This document shows positions 7,369-15,091 of a stretch of DNA of 64,000 nt, piece by piece. Under the pieces are notes generated by a model that did no database searches, was not told the DNA's origin, and saw nothing but the letters and a program-made list of their open reading frames with translations. A program made the translations under genes and the position numbers. Origin of the DNA: Ignavibacteriales bacterium (GTDB lineage Bacteria > Bacteroidota > Ignavibacteria > Ignavibacteriales > Ignavibacteriaceae); contig JADJMD010000013.1 in NCBI GenBank assembly GCA_016709765.1, forward strand, positions 496,001 to 560,000, read 5' to 3'. Every line of letters begins with the position of its first letter. Positions within the stretch are counted from its first letter, which is position 1.

Positions 7369-10155
7369 TTATAGCTTATATGAAAGCCCGATCACTACTA
7401 ACCTGCCGGATTTTTCTAATTCAGAAACTCTATCTCCTAAAGGAGATTGTTGAATAAAAGTTCTCTCTTGATTTAATAAATCCTTAATGGTTAGCTTGAT
7501 ACTGAAATTATCGATGATAGTTTTCGAAATTGAAAAATCGATTAGATCGACAGGCTTTTCTAAAATATTTCCTAAGTCTTTAGAACCAACAGTAGCTATT
7601 CTTTCACCAACTTTATTGTACACGAAAGAGCTGTTCAATCCAAAATCAAGATTGTCATAATACAATCCAAAATTGAATATATATGGAGCCTGTCCTTGTA
7701 AGGCTCTATCACCTGCTTGAAATCCTGTGTTTTGTAATTCAACTTTTGAACTAATAAGACTTCCATTTCCAACGAAAGAAAAATTTCTAAATATTGGCGA
7801 TATGAAATCCAGAGTTTTTCTTAACTCCAACTCGATTCCATAATTTTTGGCTACAATAGCATTCTCAAAAGATCTGATTGGTTCATTTGCAGCGGCTTGA
7901 AGAACTTCTTCAATTGGGTCTCTAAATCTTTTATAAAAGAAACTAAATGCGACCAACTCACCAGCACCGGGATACATTTCAAATCTTAAATCATAATTAT
8001 TAATTAAAGTTCTTTTTAGGTCGGGATTTCCCTGTATAAGTTCATTATCTATAAAATTGAAATAGCTAAAAGGAGCTAGCTCTCTAAATTCAGGTCTTGC
8101 TAAGGTAATACTATAAGCAGCTCTTATATTTATCCAATCGTTAATGGCGTAAGTAAGGTTTAGCCCTGGAAGCAAATCATTGTATGTGTTATCAACATTA
8201 ATGCTATCACCCTGAAGATTAATTGAGGTTAATGTTTGATTTGAATTTTCTATTCTAACACCTGCAACTATTTTCAAATTTTGTAATAATGTTGCATCAA
8301 ACATTGCATAAGCTGAATTAATTCTTTGTTCAGAAGTGTAACTGTCAGAAGGTTTAGTTATCTCTATAGCTTGAACAAATTTATTAGTTATATTTTCAGG
8401 AGCAAAGATATCTTGAACAGAACCTTGCAGTACGCTATCCTCATGTGCAAAATTTCCACCAGGAACATTTCTAAATCCAAAAGTTCTTGCACTAAAATCT
8501 CTATCCTTTCTATCAAATAAATATCCAACTTTTAATTTTGGTAAATCTGGATTCTCAAAAAGTTGTAAGTTAAGATCAATATCTCCGCTGAAATTATGGT
8601 CCTTTAAATTTCCATAATATCTCGTAGCTAATGATTGATCTAATTGAAATCTTAGGGGCTCGCTAGGGTCCTCTATACTTCTGGAATATAAATATCTTCT
8701 GGAATCAGGTTCGTCTCTTTTAGATTGAGAATAACTAACATTCCATTCGAGATTTAATCCGCTAAAAACCTTGCTAAACTGATGCTGACCTATTAATTGA
8801 TTCGATAATAAAGATCTTGAGACATAATTAAATGATGTTACTTCCCGGAATTGATCTGCATATCTATAATCACCTGAATATAAAGTAGTTATATCATCAG
8901 CATTTTGATTATAAATATTTTTAAAACTTATTTTATTAGTTCTGTCAAATTTGTAACTAAAATTTAGCAACCCGCCCCATGCTACTGTATTATTATAACT
9001 ATAACCTTTGTAATTATATCTTGCGCCAGAGAAATCATAAAAATTCTTTGTAAGATCTTTTGTTGCGTCAGTATTTGAATATGTTAAAGAAGCAACATAA
9101 CCTAAAACATCTTCTCCAAATTCTATTCTATTTCCAATATCTAATTTTATTGAACCGTTAATTGGTGCTGTTTTAGATTGAGTCTGCCAATCATTGCTAA
9201 ATGATTTGGTTATCGCAGTCAAAGCAGAATCTGAGAAATTTCCTCTAGCAAGTTTTGTTGATGTAATATCACCTGGCAAACTTCTTGTTCCGTCATCATA
9301 TCCAAGAAAATCTGTCTTACCACCATTATAACCCATCGAGGTTTTTCCGGTTGTATTAGCATTGAATCCACCTGAAGTGCTGAGATCAAAAATAAATCTT
9401 GAAGGAAACTCAATTGTGCTTATTTGAACTAACCCACCAGAAAAATCGGCAGGCTTGTCAGGTGTAAAAGTTTTAAATGTTAAAATGTTTTCAACTAGAC
9501 TTGCAGGAAAAATATCATATGAAAAGCTTTTCTTTTCAGGATCCGTGCTTGGTAAATTAGCTCCATTTAACATTGTATTGTTATAACGATCACCAACGCC
9601 TCTAATAAATGCGTACTTCCCTTCCGAAATCGTAACACCTGTCATTCTTTTTAAGATATCAGCACCGTCAGAGGAATTATTTTTCTTAATTAGTTCCGAG
9701 CTTACGCCATCCACAATGCTTGAAGAATTCTTTTGAATCTTAAGTACATTTGCTTCTGTATTTTTTAGGGCTTCAGCGGTAACAACAACTTCTTGAAGTT
9801 CTGTTGCTGAAGATTCTAGAGCCACATCTAATCTGGTGGGTTTACCTTCTTCAACGACCACATTTTCAACTGTTAAACTGGTATATGATATAAATGATAT
9901 CTTTACATTGTATTTACCCGGCGCTAATCCCTTAATAACAAAGTTTCCATCAATATCTGATGAAGCACCAAGATTTGTTCCAAGAATCAGGACATTAGAT
10001 CCAATTAACTCTTCGTTGTTACTTTTATCAGTAATTTTTCCTGTAATTGATCCGTTTTGCTGAGCTAATAAACTGGTTTGCAATAAACCAAGGACTATCA
10101 TAAATAGCAATTTTAATTTCAAAATTGTTGACCCAGTGTAAATTGATTTTAACAT
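7369..10155 (-). CDS. TonB-dependent outer-membrane receptor
   Basis: 928 residues. A signal peptide ends near residue 31 (SLLAQ). A carboxypeptidase-regulatory-like domain follows at about 33-115 (GSITGKITD, GNFVIKGLAPG), then a TonB-box-like LQEVVVTAEA, a plug (to about 240, with FIRGVGDRYNNTMLNG) and an outer-membrane beta barrel ending in the aromatic-rich VVIGLSYKL. Such receptors import scarce ligands using TonB-ExbBD energy. The start is supported by AGGAGAGAG just upstream. It is the first gene of a unit with the duplicated T9SS protein, and its promoter carries the PHO-box-like array at 10209-10258. It has no SusD-like partner, so it is not a standard glycan-uptake pair. Confidence 0.93.
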   Translation of the reverse strand: MLKSIYTGSTILKLKLLFMIVLGLLQTSLLAQQNGSITGKITDKSNNEELIGSNVLILGTNLGASSDIDGNFVIKGLAPGKYNVKISFISYTSLTVENVVVEEGKPTRLDVALESSATELQEVVVTAEALKNTEANVLKIQKNSSSIVDGVSSELIKKNNSSDGADILKRMTGVTISEGKYAFIRGVGDRYNNTMLNGANLPSTDPEKKSFSYDIFPASLVENILTFKTFTPDKPADFSGGLVQISTIEFPSRFIFDLSTSGGFNANTTGKTSMGYNGGKTDFLGYDDGTRSLPGDITSTKLARGNFSDSALTAITKSFSNDWQTQSKTAPINGSIKLDIGNRIEFGEDVLGYVASLTYSNTDATKDLTKNFYDFSGARYNYKGYSYNNTVAWGGLLNFSYKFDRTNKISFKNIYNQNADDITTLYSGDYRYADQFREVTSFNYVSRSLLSNQLIGQHQFSKVFSGLNLEWNVSYSQSKRDEPDSRRYLYSRSIEDPSEPLRFQLDQSLATRYYGNLKDHNFSGDIDLNLQLFENPDLPKLKVGYLFDRKDRDFSARTFGFRNVPGGNFAHEDSVLQGSVQDIFAPENITNKFVQAIEITKPSDSYTSEQRINSAYAMFDATLLQNLKIVAGVRIENSNQTLTSINLQGDSINVDNTYNDLLPGLNLTYAINDWINIRAAYSITLARPEFRELAPFSYFNFIDNELIQGNPDLKRTLINNYDLRFEMYPGAGELVAFSFFYKRFRDPIEEVLQAAANEPIRSFENAIVAKNYGIELELRKTLDFISPIFRNFSFVGNGSLISSKVELQNTGFQAGDRALQGQAPYIFNFGLYYDNLDFGLNSSFVYNKVGERIATVGSKDLGNILEKPVDLIDFSISKTIIDNFSIKLTIKDLLNQERTFIQQSPLGDRVSELEKSGRLVVIGLSYKL

Positions 10156-10195
10156 TCTCTCTCCTAAATAAATTTGTTTTCTTCGACGCTCGAAA

Positions 10196-10258
10196 ACTAT
10201 AGTTTCAATGTTACGTGAATGTTAAGGGAGTGTTATGAGTTTGTTAACTAATTGTTAA
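10196..10258 (-). promoter_or_regulatory. PHO-box-like operator, five hexamers at 11-bp spacing
   Basis: Plus-strand TGTTAM-type hexamers start at 10209, 10220, 10231, 10242 and 10253, exactly 11 bp apart. Read in the direction of the receptor gene they are TTAACA, TTAACA, ATAACA, TTAACA, GTAACA. A -10-like TATAGT sits at 10196-10201, seven bases after the last hexamer, about 40 bp before the ATG at 10155. The spacing and sequence match PhoP/PhoB-family operators, which are direct hexamer or heptamer repeats with an 11-bp period. The phosphate genes nearby support a phosphate-starvation promoter. Regulator identity is inferred. Confidence 0.75.
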
Positions 10259-10293
10259 GGTTGGGAATAGGTTAAAAACGAGGGTTTTAATTT

Positions 10294-11106
10294 TCAATAA
10301 ATTACCGCCGATAAATATCCAACTACTTCAGATTTATCCCCTGTAACATCACCGGAATTACTTCTATCGAGAATAAAAGAGTTGTTAATATCTTTTAGTG
10401 AAGCTGCTTTCATCATCGCTGCTATCGGTCCACCACCGCAAGCTTCACAATTGTTTTTATCTAAGTCTATCAAAAGGTTTTCAAAATTAAATTCATTAAT
10501 ATTTTTTTCAACAACTGAATCTAGTTTATCCGCTTCTTTTGCGGAATGGAAATGAGACATATCTGAACTTGCAACAACAAGAATTTCATCCTCAACCACT
10601 TCAGAAATTTTTACTGCAAGCTCATCCACAAACAATTTGCTTTGATCACCCATTACAATGGGCACAATTTTAAAATCCTTCAGCACAGATTGTAGAAATG
10701 GAATTTGAACTTCAAGCGCGTGTTCTTTTCTATGTCCTTGCTTTCCTCTAAAAATTAACTTGGTGTGTTCCACAAGTTTATCAGTTATTTCTTTATCGAT
10801 CTCCACGATTCCTAATGGAGTTTCGTAAGCATCCCCATCATAAATTGAGATTCCAGGAAAATACTCAGTATGGCTAGGAGAAATCACAATGACAGTTTTG
10901 TAAGATTTATCTTTTAAAAGGTTATATGCACAAGCTGCCGTTTTTCCTGAATAAACATATCCAGCGTGAGGTGAAATAATTCCAAATATATTGTTAAATG
11001 TTTTTGCAGGTTTAGCAGAATGTAATAGCGAAGAAATTTCTTTTTGTAGTTTTTCTTTTTCAGCAGGATAAAAATATCCTGCAACTTGCTGATGTCTGAT
11101 TCTCAT
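10294..11106 (-). CDS. amrB: AmmeMemoRadiSam system protein B (MEMO1 family)
   Basis: 270 residues matching the MEMO family end to end: ISPHAGYVYSGKTA near 44-57, ISPSHTEYF near 75, KEHALEVQIPFLQ near 127, SSDMSHFH near 180, and the terminal GYLSAVIY. The fold resembles extradiol dioxygenases, with conserved His and Asp residues at a metal site. The biochemical role is poorly defined. In prokaryotes it occurs with an AMMECR1 protein and a radical SAM protein. Here the AMMECR1 gene is 2 bp upstream; the radical SAM member is not in the window. Confidence 0.92.
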   Translation of the reverse strand: MRIRHQQVAGYFYPAEKEKLQKEISSLLHSAKPAKTFNNIFGIISPHAGYVYSGKTAACAYNLLKDKSYKTVIVISPSHTEYFPGISIYDGDAYETPLGIVEIDKEITDKLVEHTKLIFRGKQGHRKEHALEVQIPFLQSVLKDFKIVPIVMGDQSKLFVDELAVKISEVVEDEILVVASSDMSHFHSAKEADKLDSVVEKNINEFNFENLLIDLDKNNCEACGGGPIAAMMKAASLKDINNSFILDRSNSGDVTGDKSEVVGYLSAVIY

Positions 11107-11108
11107 TT

Positions 11109-11666
11109 TTACTTTTCCTTTTCTTCTTCGGAAAATATTTCAGCAGTAAAGGCTTTAATTTTTAACATTCGTTCTTTCCAAAATTCACTGTAAAAACCTG
11201 ATTTGTTGCAAAGTGCAGAAAGAAATTCATCTCTATTAAGATGATGTTCTGCTGCAACTTGTGGAAGCAATAAACCGCCGCTGCCCTCATCTAAATATAA
11301 CCCGTGTTTTCCAATAATTATTTCATCATAACTTTTAATTGGAACGAATTCTGAAAGAATTGATATTTCGATTCTAATTTTATCTAATTCAGGTTTTTTT
11401 AATGCACCAAATCTTGGGTCGTTAACAGCCGCATGGATAGATGCCAAAGTTATTGTATCAAATAATGGTTCGCGTCCGATAATAAATCCAATGCAGCCTC
11501 TTAGCTGATGATTAATTGTAAGGGTAACAAAGGCACCAAGTTTTTCTTTTAGCAATGGATATTTTTTATAATCTGGTTGTTCAGGTTCTTTGCCATCAAA
11601 CAAAGAACTTATTGATTGGCGCGCAGCTTTTAGAAGAATGTCCTTTTCTTCGGTTGATACATTCAT
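11109..11666 (-). CDS. amrA: AmmeMemoRadiSam system protein A (AMMECR1 domain)
   Basis: 185 residues with the AMMECR1 hallmark LRGCIGF near 55-61 and the following ASIHAAVNDPRF. Length is normal for the prokaryotic family. It is cytoplasmic with no signal or membrane segment. It lies 2 bp upstream of amrB on the same strand, so the two are co-transcribed. Function is unknown beyond its association with MEMO and radical SAM partners. A dispersed hairpin repeat separates it from the preceding gene. Confidence 0.92.
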   Translation of the reverse strand: MNVSTEEKDILLKAARQSISSLFDGKEPEQPDYKKYPLLKEKLGAFVTLTINHQLRGCIGFIIGREPLFDTITLASIHAAVNDPRFGALKKPELDKIRIEISILSEFVPIKSYDEIIIGKHGLYLDEGSGGLLLPQVAAEHHLNRDEFLSALCNKSGFYSEFWKERMLKIKAFTAEIFSEEEKEK

Positions 11667-11685
11667 ATAATTTTTCCAAATTATT

Positions 11686-11761
11686 TGTCATCACGAGCGG
11701 AGCGAAGTGATCTATCACAAAACAGATTGCTTCCTCCGACCTTGTCGGATTCGCAATGACA
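11686..11761. repeat. Dispersed hairpin repeat, copy A
   Basis: About 76 bp bounded by TGTCATCACGAGCGG on the left and TCGCAATGACA on the right. An inner AGATTGCTTC pairs imperfectly with GAAGTGATCT, and there is a small hairpin CTCCGA/TCGGAT. It fills the gap between the DUF4905-like gene and amrA. Same family as the copies at 12601 and 34748. Confidence 0.8.
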
Positions 11762-11764
11762 TTC

Positions 11765-12589
11765 TTAAATAATTTTATAAACCAACAACTTTGTTTTATC
11801 AACAATCAAAAATAGAAAATCGTCTTTTATAAAAAACGATTCCGGCATTAAACTAGTTAAATCTTTATCCAAAGTTTCATTTAGTAAAATTTTATTTTTA
11901 TTTAAATCAACAGCACTAAAAATATTAGTTAAAGTATTTGTTTTTGAAACCTCATGATAATTACATAATAATATATCATTTATAACTAAATAGCTGATAT
12001 CACCTTTAACAACATTATCAGATAATATTTGCTGTAAATATTTTTGGTGTTTATCCGATTCTAAACTTGTTCGATTAAAATATTCAGGGAAAAGATATTT
12101 TTCTGTATAAAACTCATTATCAGCTTTTTCTTTTAACTGATTGATTGTTTCAAAATCATCTCCAAAATCTTTAACAATATTGCCTGTTAAATAATCTAGA
12201 GCATAAAAAACGCGTGATTCAAATCTTTGCTGATAACAATATACTTTGTCATCATTTACAAACGAGAAAACATAATTGTCGTTCTGCCAAAGAATTGTTT
12301 TCGAAAATATATCAAAAGCAACAATACGCTTATGCGCAGGCATATCAGGCTTGCCATACGCATGAAAGAAAATTATTTCTTTGTATATAGCTTCAATTCC
12401 AATCCAGTTTTTTTCTTCAAGTTGAAAGTCTTTAAATACTTTTTTACCTGATTCTATTTCCAAACAATTAAAAAAAACTTCTTTGGTTTTTGCATTTCTT
12501 TCTTCAATTACAAGTTTTTTATTTGTAGTTGGAAGAATCCGCCAAATTTGTTTTTTGTTATCGTGTTTGTAAAGTCTTTTTAGTTTCAT
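11765..12589 (-). CDS. DUF4905-like protein, unknown function
   Basis: 274-residue soluble protein without signal peptide or membrane helices. It alternates short beta-strand-like segments (IWRILPTTNKKLVIEER, RIVAFDIFSKTILWQ, IFSAVDLNKNKILL), which suggests a propeller-like fold reading out stored values. Composition and layout resemble the Bacteroidota DUF4905 family; this is recognition by eye, not a search. It sits between two dispersed repeats, with tryptophanase upstream and amrA downstream on the same strand. No catalytic motif was seen. Confidence 0.6.
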   Translation of the reverse strand: MKLKRLYKHDNKKQIWRILPTTNKKLVIEERNAKTKEVFFNCLEIESGKKVFKDFQLEEKNWIGIEAIYKEIIFFHAYGKPDMPAHKRIVAFDIFSKTILWQNDNYVFSFVNDDKVYCYQQRFESRVFYALDYLTGNIVKDFGDDFETINQLKEKADNEFYTEKYLFPEYFNRTSLESDKHQKYLQQILSDNVVKGDISYLVINDILLCNYHEVSKTNTLTNIFSAVDLNKNKILLNETLDKDLTSLMPESFFIKDDFLFLIVDKTKLLVYKII

Positions 12590-12600
12590 TCTTTTTCTTC

Positions 12601-12700
12601 TGTCATTGCGGGCGAGTCTACGAGAGAAGCAATCTCAAAATTAACTTCGCATTACCCATGAGATTGCTTCACCCGATTGAAATCGGGTTCGCAAAGATAC
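12601..12700. repeat. Dispersed hairpin repeat, copy B
   Basis: About 100 bp starting TGTCATTGCGGGCGAG and ending GGTTCGCAAAGATAC. Inner arms GAAGCAATCT and AGATTGCTTC are a perfect 10-bp inverted repeat. An additional hairpin ACCCGA/TCGGGT lies in the right arm. It occupies the gap between tryptophanase and the DUF4905-like gene. Confidence 0.85.
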
Positions 12701-12702
12701 CC

Positions 12703-14082
12703 TTAAATAATCGGTTCAAACTTAGCCGTAAAATGTCTCAGCAGCGGTGCTTCGTAAGTAAATTTGTAACCTTTTAGTTTATCACGGTTTTTATATACTT
12801 CAACAATCACTTCAATTAAATAATCGATATGACTTTGAGTGTAAACTCTTCTCGGAATTGCCATTCTAACTAATTCCATCATAGCAGGAATGGGTTTTCC
12901 ATTTTTATCATACTTACCAAACATAACACTTCCAATTTCTACTGCTCGAACTCCACCCTCTAGATAAAGTTCACAGACAATTGATTGTCCGGGAAATTGG
13001 TGCGCCGGAATATTCGGCAAAAATCTTTTTGCATCTATATAAATAGCGTGTCCACCCGGTGGTTCAATGATCGGAACACCTGCAGATACTAATCTTTCCC
13101 CGAGGTATTCAACACTGCGAATTCTATACTGTAGATAGTGTTCATCAACAATTTCTAATAAACCTTGAGCAACTGCTTCAAGATCACGCCCTGCAAGTCC
13201 ACCATAAGTAGGAAATCCTTCTGTAACGATTAAAAGATTTCTGCATTTCATTGCCAGTTCTTCATCATTCATTGCCAGAAAGCCACCTATGTTTACAAGA
13301 GCATCTTTCTTTGCGCTCATCGTAACTCCATCAGCATAAGAAAACATTTCCTGTGCGATCTCAAGAGGTGTTTTATTTTCATATCCTTTTTCTCTCAATT
13401 TTATGAAGTAAGCATTTTCAGCAAACCTGCACGCATCAAGAAAAAGTGGAATTCCATATTTATTGCAAACTGCTTTTACATCTTTTATGTTTTGCATAGA
13501 AACCGGTTGCCCGCCGCCTGAATTATTTGTAACTGTTATCATACAAAGCGGAATATTTTCAACTCCCTTTTCTTTTATAAAAGTTTCAAGTTTTTCAACA
13601 TCCATGTTTCCTTTAAAGTCCGCACGAATTTCCGGATGTTTTCCAACTTCGATTAATAAATCAACAGCTTCTGCACCGCTAAACTCAACATTTGCACGGG
13701 TTGTATCAAAGTGTGTATTGTTAGGAAAATATTTTCCTGCACCGCCAACAATTGAGAAAAGAATTTTTTCCGCAGCTCTGCCTTGATGAGTTGGAATAAT
13801 GTACTTCAGATTAGTAATACTTTTTATAACAGCTTCAAATCGATAAAAACTTTTTGAACCAGCGTAAGATTCATCGCCTTCCATAATCCCCGCCCACTGC
13901 TTTGCGCTCATTGCAGAAGTTCCGCTGTCTGTAAGTAAATCAATCAGCACATCATCTGCAGGAAGTAGAAAAGGGTTGTAACCTGCTTCTTTTAATAAAA
14001 CTTCTCGCTCTTCACGAGTTGTAAATCTTATTGGCTCAACTGATTTTATTTTGAAAGGTTCTATGATTGTTTTTGGTATCAT
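12703..14082 (-). CDS. tnaA: Tryptophanase (PLP-dependent beta-eliminating lyase)
   Basis: 459 residues, full length. The PLP lysine lies in MSAKKDALV (Lys259 by analogy). LLTDSGT and PTHQGR are the usual cofactor-site segments. Three positions separate tryptophanase from tyrosine phenol-lyase: Asp126 in HFDTT (Thr in the lyase), RAVEIG (Arg-containing MERG in the lyase) and His450 in LRHFTAK (Phe in the lyase). All three point to tryptophanase, which cleaves tryptophan to indole, pyruvate and ammonia. No tnaC leader or tnaB permease is seen nearby, so leader-peptide control as in E. coli is not supported. Confidence 0.92.
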   Translation of the reverse strand: MIPKTIIEPFKIKSVEPIRFTTREEREVLLKEAGYNPFLLPADDVLIDLLTDSGTSAMSAKQWAGIMEGDESYAGSKSFYRFEAVIKSITNLKYIIPTHQGRAAEKILFSIVGGAGKYFPNNTHFDTTRANVEFSGAEAVDLLIEVGKHPEIRADFKGNMDVEKLETFIKEKGVENIPLCMITVTNNSGGGQPVSMQNIKDVKAVCNKYGIPLFLDACRFAENAYFIKLREKGYENKTPLEIAQEMFSYADGVTMSAKKDALVNIGGFLAMNDEELAMKCRNLLIVTEGFPTYGGLAGRDLEAVAQGLLEIVDEHYLQYRIRSVEYLGERLVSAGVPIIEPPGGHAIYIDAKRFLPNIPAHQFPGQSIVCELYLEGGVRAVEIGSVMFGKYDKNGKPIPAMMELVRMAIPRRVYTQSHIDYLIEVIVEVYKNRDKLKGYKFTYEAPLLRHFTAKFEPII

Positions 14083-14239
14083 GATTTTTCCGTAAAAAGG
14101 ATTAAATGAATTTTTTCTTATTCAAATTTAATAAAAGATGTTTCTTAATTCTCATCAAAAATCCAACTTTCTTATTGCCTTTTGCGTAAATGATAAATAG
14201 TTTTCTATGTGTCATTTCAAAATAAATTCAGGAGAAACA

Positions 14240-15049
14240 ATGGAAACTGATGAAATAATTCAATCCGAACAGCCCGCTAACGAGATGGAGGAACTTTCAC
14301 ATTCTGACAAAGTAATTGGTGTGTTTTCTGAACCAACAAAAACCTTTCATATCACATCTCTTTTTCCTGTTAGAACAACAGACTGGATTATTCCATTACT
14401 AATTGTTTTTGCAATTGCCGGAATTATCCGAAGTGTGGCAATGCTTAATGACGATGTTTACTTTGAAGCTAAACAAAAACAAGTTAAAATGATGGAAGAT
14501 ATGGTTAAGAATGGTACTCTTCCTGAAGATCAACTTGATTCTGCATTGGATAGAATTGATTCCCAGATGCAGTTTATGCGCGGGCCAATTGGATGGGTAA
14601 TCAATATTGTTACCACTGTAATATTTGGTTCAATCTTTTTCTTTATAATAGTTGGGATATACTTTTTATGCGTAAAGTTATTCTTAAAAGGTGATGGAAA
14701 TTATCAAAGTGCCTTGGTTGCAAGTGCTTTGCCAATGTATATCAGCGCCATTCAAATTATTATTACTGGAATTTTAACTTTTATGATGGGCAAAATTTTT
14801 ATGGATACTAGTGTAACTGCCTTTACAGGAGTTGAGCGATCAACCATTTTGGGTTTTGTACTTGCTAAAATTGATCCATTTAGTATTTGGTCGTACACTG
14901 TATTAGGAATTGGCCTAGCAAAAATGTTCAAATCTAAAAATATATTGAATTATATAATTCTGGTTTTTACATTATGGATTATTGGTGGATTAATCTTTTT
15001 CTTCCTCGGTCAGGCTTTCCCATTTCTACGCAGTTTTACAGGCGGTTGA
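14240..15049 (+). CDS. Yip1-family membrane protein
   Basis: 269 residues from the ATG at 14240, chosen because AGGAG lies seven bases upstream; an earlier in-frame start at 14207 lacks one. A polar, acidic N-terminus is followed by a short FSEPTKTF motif, which precedes the first helix in many bacterial YIP1 proteins, and then about five membrane helices. A loop at roughly 80-120 is rich in Met, Asp and Lys. Bacterial members have no defined function. It is monocistronic, ending at a bidirectional hairpin shared with the binding-protein gene. Confidence 0.75.
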   Translation: METDEIIQSEQPANEMEELSHSDKVIGVFSEPTKTFHITSLFPVRTTDWIIPLLIVFAIAGIIRSVAMLNDDVYFEAKQKQVKMMEDMVKNGTLPEDQLDSALDRIDSQMQFMRGPIGWVINIVTTVIFGSIFFFIIVGIYFLCVKLFLKGDGNYQSALVASALPMYISAIQIIITGILTFMMGKIFMDTSVTAFTGVERSTILGFVLAKIDPFSIWSYTVLGIGLAKMFKSKNILNYIILVFTLWIIGGLIFFFLGQAFPFLRSFTGG

Positions 15050-15058
15050 TGATATTTA

Positions 15059-15086
15059 ATTGGAGCGGTTTAACTGCCGCTCCAAT
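15059..15086. terminator. Bidirectional terminator hairpin
   Basis: ATTGGAGCGG pairs with CCGCTCCAAT across an 8-nt loop, between convergent genes ending at 15049 (+) and 15092 (-). AATTTT follows on the plus strand. Confidence 0.75.
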
Positions 15087-15091
15087 AATTT

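Noticed and set aside
12703..14082. Tyrosine phenol-lyase instead of tryptophanase
   Set aside because: Asp126, the AVEIG segment and His450 all match tryptophanase.
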